A DNA stretch of 64,000 nt from positions 54,011,980-54,075,979 of the forward strand of contig NC_068575.1 of assembly GCF_025698545.1 (NCBI RefSeq), given 5' to 3'. Origin of the DNA: Gossypium raimondii. Lineage: Eukaryota > Streptophyta > Magnoliopsida > Malvales > Malvaceae. Both the position numbers and the translations under genes were made by a program. Shown piece after piece: positions 59,800 through 64,000 of this stretch. The notes beneath the pieces were generated by a model. That model made no database searches, was not told the DNA's origin, and saw nothing but the letters and a program-made list of their open reading frames with translations. Every line of letters begins with the position of its first letter. Positions within the stretch are counted from its first letter, which is position 1.

Positions 59800-60955
59800 A
59801 AAATTTAAAATTTTCGATTTAATCGAATCTTCGAATCTCATTTTATCATCCTAATTTTATTTGAAGTTTTCTCGAATCTAGTCGAGTGAGATGGAATTCG
59901 AATCGAATATATTTGTTCGAGTTAAATTTTTAAAAAAAAATTTGGGTCCTTGTAACTATTGTCACCCATCGTAATAAAATTTGTCCACCTTAATTAAATT
60001 TTTTATTTACTTTCATCACTTCATAATTTATTTATTAATTTTTTATATACTGGTTAGCTTCTTTGCTTGCTTAGTTGTTTCAATTATCTTCAGATTCTTG
60101 TCACTATGTATTGTAGAATTAAAAATATATTAAATGTAAAAATATGATTTTTAATAAAAGTTATTTTAAAAATAAAATGTGAAATTGATACCAATATAAA
60201 ATTTTAACACGAATATTTTATGGCATAATTAATAATTCAATTTTAATATAAATATTCAATATGACTAAACAATTCAATAATATAAATAATATAAAATGTG
60301 AAATTTAATTTAATAATATAAATAGTAGATATAAATAAAATTATTACTATTTATGTTTAGTGATTTTTTGGATATTTTAATTTTTATTTGGGAGTAAAGG
60401 TGAGAAGTAAAAGTTTAGGGAAAAATAAAAAGTTTTGGGAAATAAAAGTTTGAGGGAAAGTAAAAAGGGGGGAGTAAAATTTTGGAGGGAAAATATTAAA
60501 AAAAAATTGGAGCGAGAGAGTTTGGGATAGATGGGAGGTGAGATGGGAAGGGAATAAAAGTTTTAGGGGAAAAGTGGGAGGGAGTAAAAATTTTGGGGGA
60601 AAATAAAAGGTTTTGAGGGTTTTTGGGAGTAAAATTTTGGTGGGAAATGAATTTTGGGTAGGGTTGGGAGGGGAGGGGAGTAAAAGTTTTGGGGGAAAAG
60701 TGAGAAGGAGTAAAAGTTTTGAGGGAAAAGTAAAAAGGTTTGGGAGTTTGGGGTAAAAATGTAAAATATTATAGTTTGATATTCGAATTATTCGAATTAT
60801 TCGAGTTATTTGAATTCGAAAACTCAACTCGATTTGAACTCGAAATTCGAAAAAAAAATTCGAGTTGATTCGAATAACTCGATTAACTCGAATAACTCGA
60901 TTCGTTTAACTCGAAATTCGAATTTTTTTTCGAGTTGAATCGAGTTTTACTCACC
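59800..60955. repeat. TTCGA/TCGAA-rich dispersed element
   Basis: Both ends are rich in TTCGAA/CTCGA words: 59810-59930 ('aatcgaatcttcgaatctc') and 60775-60955 ('ttcgaattattcgagttatt', 'taactcgaataactcgattc'). The right end is strongly self-complementary and closes with 'tactcacccctaa'. This looks like a non-autonomous element with complex palindromic ends; no target duplication was identified. Confidence 0.5.
60384..60760 (-). repeat. GGGAGTAAAAGTTTTGGGGGAAAA minisatellite
   Basis: A purine-rich tract built from degenerate copies of 'gggagtaaaagttttg' and 'agggaaaagtaaaaagg', about a dozen in all. It produces a false Phe/Pro/Leu-rich frame of 147 codons on the minus strand. Confidence 0.85.
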
Positions 60956-62399
60956 CCTAAAAAATTGTACGAATAACACTCCATTTTTCATCTTCAACTT
61001 TAAAATCCAATAACTTTTTGTAATTAATTATATTAGTTCATTAAAAGTTTCACATATCAATTATATTACTTATTATAAGTGACTTTTTCATTCTTCACTT
61101 GAAAAAAGTATATTATATATTTTCATATTTAACTTTTGTTCTCTTTTTATATTTGTTTATAATTGAAAATAATTTAATAAAATATTTTTAAGTAATTTTA
61201 CATTCCACTAGCCAAACAGCATAAATTACATTTCAACCAAATAAAGTAATTTAATATATATAAAATTGCTTCTAAAATATGATATTCGCATACGTATACA
61301 TTTCCTTCTCTCTTTGTTTTGTTTTCGAAGAACATTTCCTTCCTTTATTCTTAGGCATAATATATATGGGTAGTATATTAAATTTTTAATTTCAAATCAA
61401 ATCTATACCCTAATGTTAAAGTTGTTCCCAAAAATTCTCTATCTAGAATTTCAGAATTTGACGACATAATAATATTTTTAATATTTATTTATGTTAAATA
61501 TTTAATTAGCCATAGAATAGATGGTGGTAAGGAAAGGTGTTTCGGAAAAATAGAGTACGATTTGTCCTTAGGTTAATTGTATTATTTAATTGTAACTAAT
61601 CTTTAATTTTTAAAATATTTTAATTGAATTTTTAAAATATATATATTTTAGAATATTTCAAATTTAGAAACCAATTTAAGACTGGGCCATACATCCATAT
61701 GTGTGTTCAAATTATTATAATTTTATACGTTAACAATTTGATTTATGTAGATTTTGCATGTTCATTTATATGCATCATATTCACGTTAATTTTAGTTTAC
61801 TTTCGGATTTTGTGTAAATAATGGCTCAATTAAAATTTATATAAATTTTAATGCACATATTATAGTTTTGTTGCGTATATTTTACTCTTGGTGTTTTAAT
61901 TTTTTTTTTGTGATATATCTTAATACATCTCATATTTTAAAAGAAAAATTAATGTATCAAATTGAATATTGAAGTTAAATTTAACTGATTGTACAGAAAA
62001 AAACTTAAATATCAATTAAAGAAAAGGTCAAATATCAAATAAAACATTAAAACTAAACTCAAGTATTAAATTAATAAAAAAAATTAGAAAAATGAGCTGA
62101 AGCAGGTCCCAAATGGCATATGGCCGATTGCAACAGAAAGGCGGCATGTATATCCAGTGTGGGATATATCGATTGCATCTCATTTTGAGTCCGAAATAAA
62201 ATGATTAATAATTGGCAATATTTAGTAGGATAAAATGTTTGCGTTCGGTTATCATAGGTAAGGATTCCATCATATACACATCAACTGATTCCTAATTGCC
62301 TCACCTAATATGGGCCTGAAGTACACCAAAGGATACGTCAGAGGCTCCTCACGTTGTGAATGAAAACCAAAAGGCAATCGTTGCATGTTCTAATATTGT
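60956..62399. other. AT-rich intergenic DNA, no gene
   Basis: No open frame with a recognisable domain and no clear repeat boundaries. Confidence 0.6.
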
Positions 62400-62504
62400 G
62401 GCCATTTTATCAAACTAGTCTAAAAAAATATTATATTTACAAAAATAATTCATGTTTAAAAACAATCACCAAAATAACCTAAAAGGAATAATAAAATTGG
62501 GTTG

Positions 62505-63100
62505 TAGCCTGTCAATGGCCAGAACCCACTCGTATTTTGCACCCATGATTGCTTAATAATTGTGTCAGACTTAAAAAAATTAATTTTTTAGGTTTTGGTC
62601 TGTCAATGGCCGAAACCCATGTATTTTTTTAAAATTGTATAATACTGATATACGAAAAAGAGAAAAAAAAGAAAAACGAAAAAAAAAAATTTTAGGTGCT
62701 GGCCTGTCAATGGCCGGCACCTAGTACAATTTAAAAAGAAATTCTTTTTTTTTGTGTTTTTTTGTGTCAGAGTCAGATATCAGTATACGAAAAAAATAAA
62801 ATAAATTTTTGGGTGTTGGCCTGTCAATGGTCGGCACCCAATACAATTTAAAAAAAATTCTTTTTTTTCGTGTCAGAATCAGATATCAGTATACGAAAAA
62901 AATAAAAAAATTTTGGGTGCCGGCACCCAATACAAATTAAAAAAAAAATTTTGTGTCAGAATCAGATATCAGTATACGAAAAAAAAATTTGGGTGCCGGC
63001 ACCAAGTACAAATTAAAAATTTTTTTTCGTGTCAGAATCAGATATCAATATCTGAAAAAATAAAAAAATTTGGGTCTTGGCTTTGTCAATGGCGGCACCA
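62505..63100 (+). repeat. Degenerate tandem ladder, ~80-115-bp units with GGCCTGTCAATGGCCGGCACC core
   Basis: Seven units have cores at about 62505, 62593, 62695, 62812, 62915, 62993 and 63074. Most contain 'tggcctgtcaatggccggcac'-like sequence, and from the third unit on they share the tail 'gtgtcagaatcagatatcag' and 'tatacgaaaaaa'. Two inner units have lost the CTGTCAATGGCC middle, leaving the palindrome gggtgccggcaccc. Unit length shrinks along the array. Confidence 0.9.
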
Positions 63101-63559
63101 ATAAAAGGAACGCCTAATCGTAGTAACCGAGTTCCGCCATTCGGGGCCAAACTCGGGGCCGAAAATGAAGCATCCGACTCATCATCACAGTTCATAGATT
63201 CGGATCCAGTGCATGAAGTTCCTCCATCATTTGAAGATTTTTTTGGTGACAAACTCCACCGTCAACATCCGACAGGATCCGGATTGTCATCCTCATACCA
63301 CCCGGACTTCCACCCCGAAGCACGTACACCCACCACTGAGGATATTTTTCCATCGGCACCTCCGGTCAAGCAATACCAATTAAGTCCCGATTATGGTGAA
63401 TATAATTATTCCACCTTTTTAACTACACCGGAAGGGACATAGGACTCTGGACCGAGCAATTATCAAAAGCCTCAGCAAGGTGCACGGCATCGCCGACGGA
63501 AGCATCCGGATCGTTACACGCCAGCGTCGGGGACGTCCTTAGGATCGCGACAATTTTAA
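63089..63559 (+). pseudogene. MULE-associated coding fragment, one in-frame stop
   Basis: The ATG at 63089 lies inside the last ladder repeat (gtcaATGGcggcacc). The frame runs to a TAG at 63440-63442 and then continues, still in frame, through a basic 'RHRRRKHPDRYTPASG' tail to TAA at 63557-63559. There are 117 codons before the first stop and 156 in total. The protein is Ser/Pro/acidic with no domain I recognise ('PPSFEDFFGDKLHRQHPTGS'). It may be a small element-borne gene with a single inactivating stop, or two unrelated pieces. Confidence 0.5.
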
Positions 63560-64000
63560 TTTTTTATGTTAATTTTTATTTTCTTAAAATTTATTATGTA
63601 AATATTTCTTTTATTTTTACATTTTTTTTCTTTTTTTAATATTTATTTAATGAATCTAACATAATTATTTGTTTGAATATATGACTTCGTAATATTTAAA
63701 AATATAAGGACTAAATTCTTAAAAATAAAAATATACAAACTAAATTCTAAATTTACAAAAAATATATAGGACTTGGAGGATTTTAATTTTGTAATAGTAA
63801 ATAGGAGGAAATAGAAAAAAAAGGCAACTAATATGTGAACAAAATCTAAATGTTTGCAATTTCTAGATAATTGTGTGATTAATAGCGCATATTTTTCGAT
63901 ACATTAAGGTTAAATTTTTTCAGAATTTCTATGATGAATTTAAATCTTATTTCTTTAATACTTGCATCTTCGATTAAGGTCCACTTAGCAATACAAATTT
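63560..64000. other. AT-rich sequence to window edge
   Basis: No gene. It is probably the interior of the partial MULE, or flanking DNA. Confidence 0.5.

Larger units (their letters stand above)
62400..64000 (+). mobile_element. Third Mutator-like element, partial at the window edge
   Basis: By layout this is the left part of a MULE: an AT-rich terminal segment starting near gtggccattttatcaaacta (62399), then a ladder of GC-rich palindromic repeats, then a coding fragment. The same order (terminal repeat, GC-rich palindromes, gene) is seen in the two complete MULEs. No right terminal repeat or target duplicate is visible before the window ends, so the assignment rests on architecture. Confidence 0.5.

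Noticed and set aside
60384..60827. 147-codon Phe/Pro/Leu-rich minus-strand frame
   Set aside because: Produced by the GA-rich minisatellite; purely repetitive.
62505..63100. CRISPR-like array
   Set aside because: Eukaryotic nuclear context, units of unequal and shrinking length, no spacers; a degenerate tandem repeat.

Overview
The window is nuclear DNA of a dicot plant, most likely cotton (Gossypium) or a close Malvaceae relative. The evidence is intron-rich genes with GT-AG junctions, AT-rich intergenic DNA, and plant-only families: a group IIb WRKY factor, a plant mobile domain inside a Mutator-like element, and Del/Tekay-like and Athila-like LTRs. Cotton is inferred from recognition of the repeat families, not from a search. 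I found no bacterial, organellar, rRNA, tRNA or CRISPR sequence.

Layout. 1-11.2 kb is intergenic, with LINE and MITE-like debris and an Athila-like solo LTR. 11.4-14.0 kb (+) is a WRKY47-type gene. 14.9-18.7 kb is a terminal-inverted-repeat element split by a 2.8-kb solo LTR. 19.7-20.7 kb (+) is a small L7Ae-fold gene. 21.4-25.0 kb (-) is a divergent SEC23, and 26.1-27.4 kb (+) is an intronless L-cysteine desulfhydrase-like gene. 28.5-31.9 kb is a LINE remnant split by a solo LTR, and 31.9-34.1 kb is a deletion-derivative MULE with a perfect 9-bp target duplication. 34.4-35.7 kb (-) is a DGAT3-type [2Fe-2S] protein. 36.7-48.5 kb is a tandem duplication of about 1 kb whose second copy is split by a 9.8-kb MULE (degenerate transposase plus a plant mobile domain gene), itself split by a 2.6-kb solo LTR. 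48.5-53.8 kb (-) is a full-length ABCB auxin-transporter-type gene of 1295 codons. 54.5-55.8 kb is a long inverted repeat in the upstream region of ABCB. 56.6-58.9 kb is a 5'-truncated LINE. 62.4 kb to the end is part of a third MULE.

The six host genes do not form one pathway. Their order recalls two duplicated Arabidopsis blocks (from memory: WRKY47, L7Ae-type, SEC23-like and ABCB3/5 on chromosome 4; L-cysteine desulfhydrase and ABCB21 on chromosome 3), so the shared context is ancestral gene order. All six have open frames and consistent splice sites once exons are joined.

The most notable structures are the tandem duplication that preserves its own empty MULE target site, the long hairpin-forming repeat upstream of ABCB, the fact that every LTR copy is solo, and GC-rich palindromic repeats in three MULEs. 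I did not find a convincing new biological system; these are the leads I would follow.
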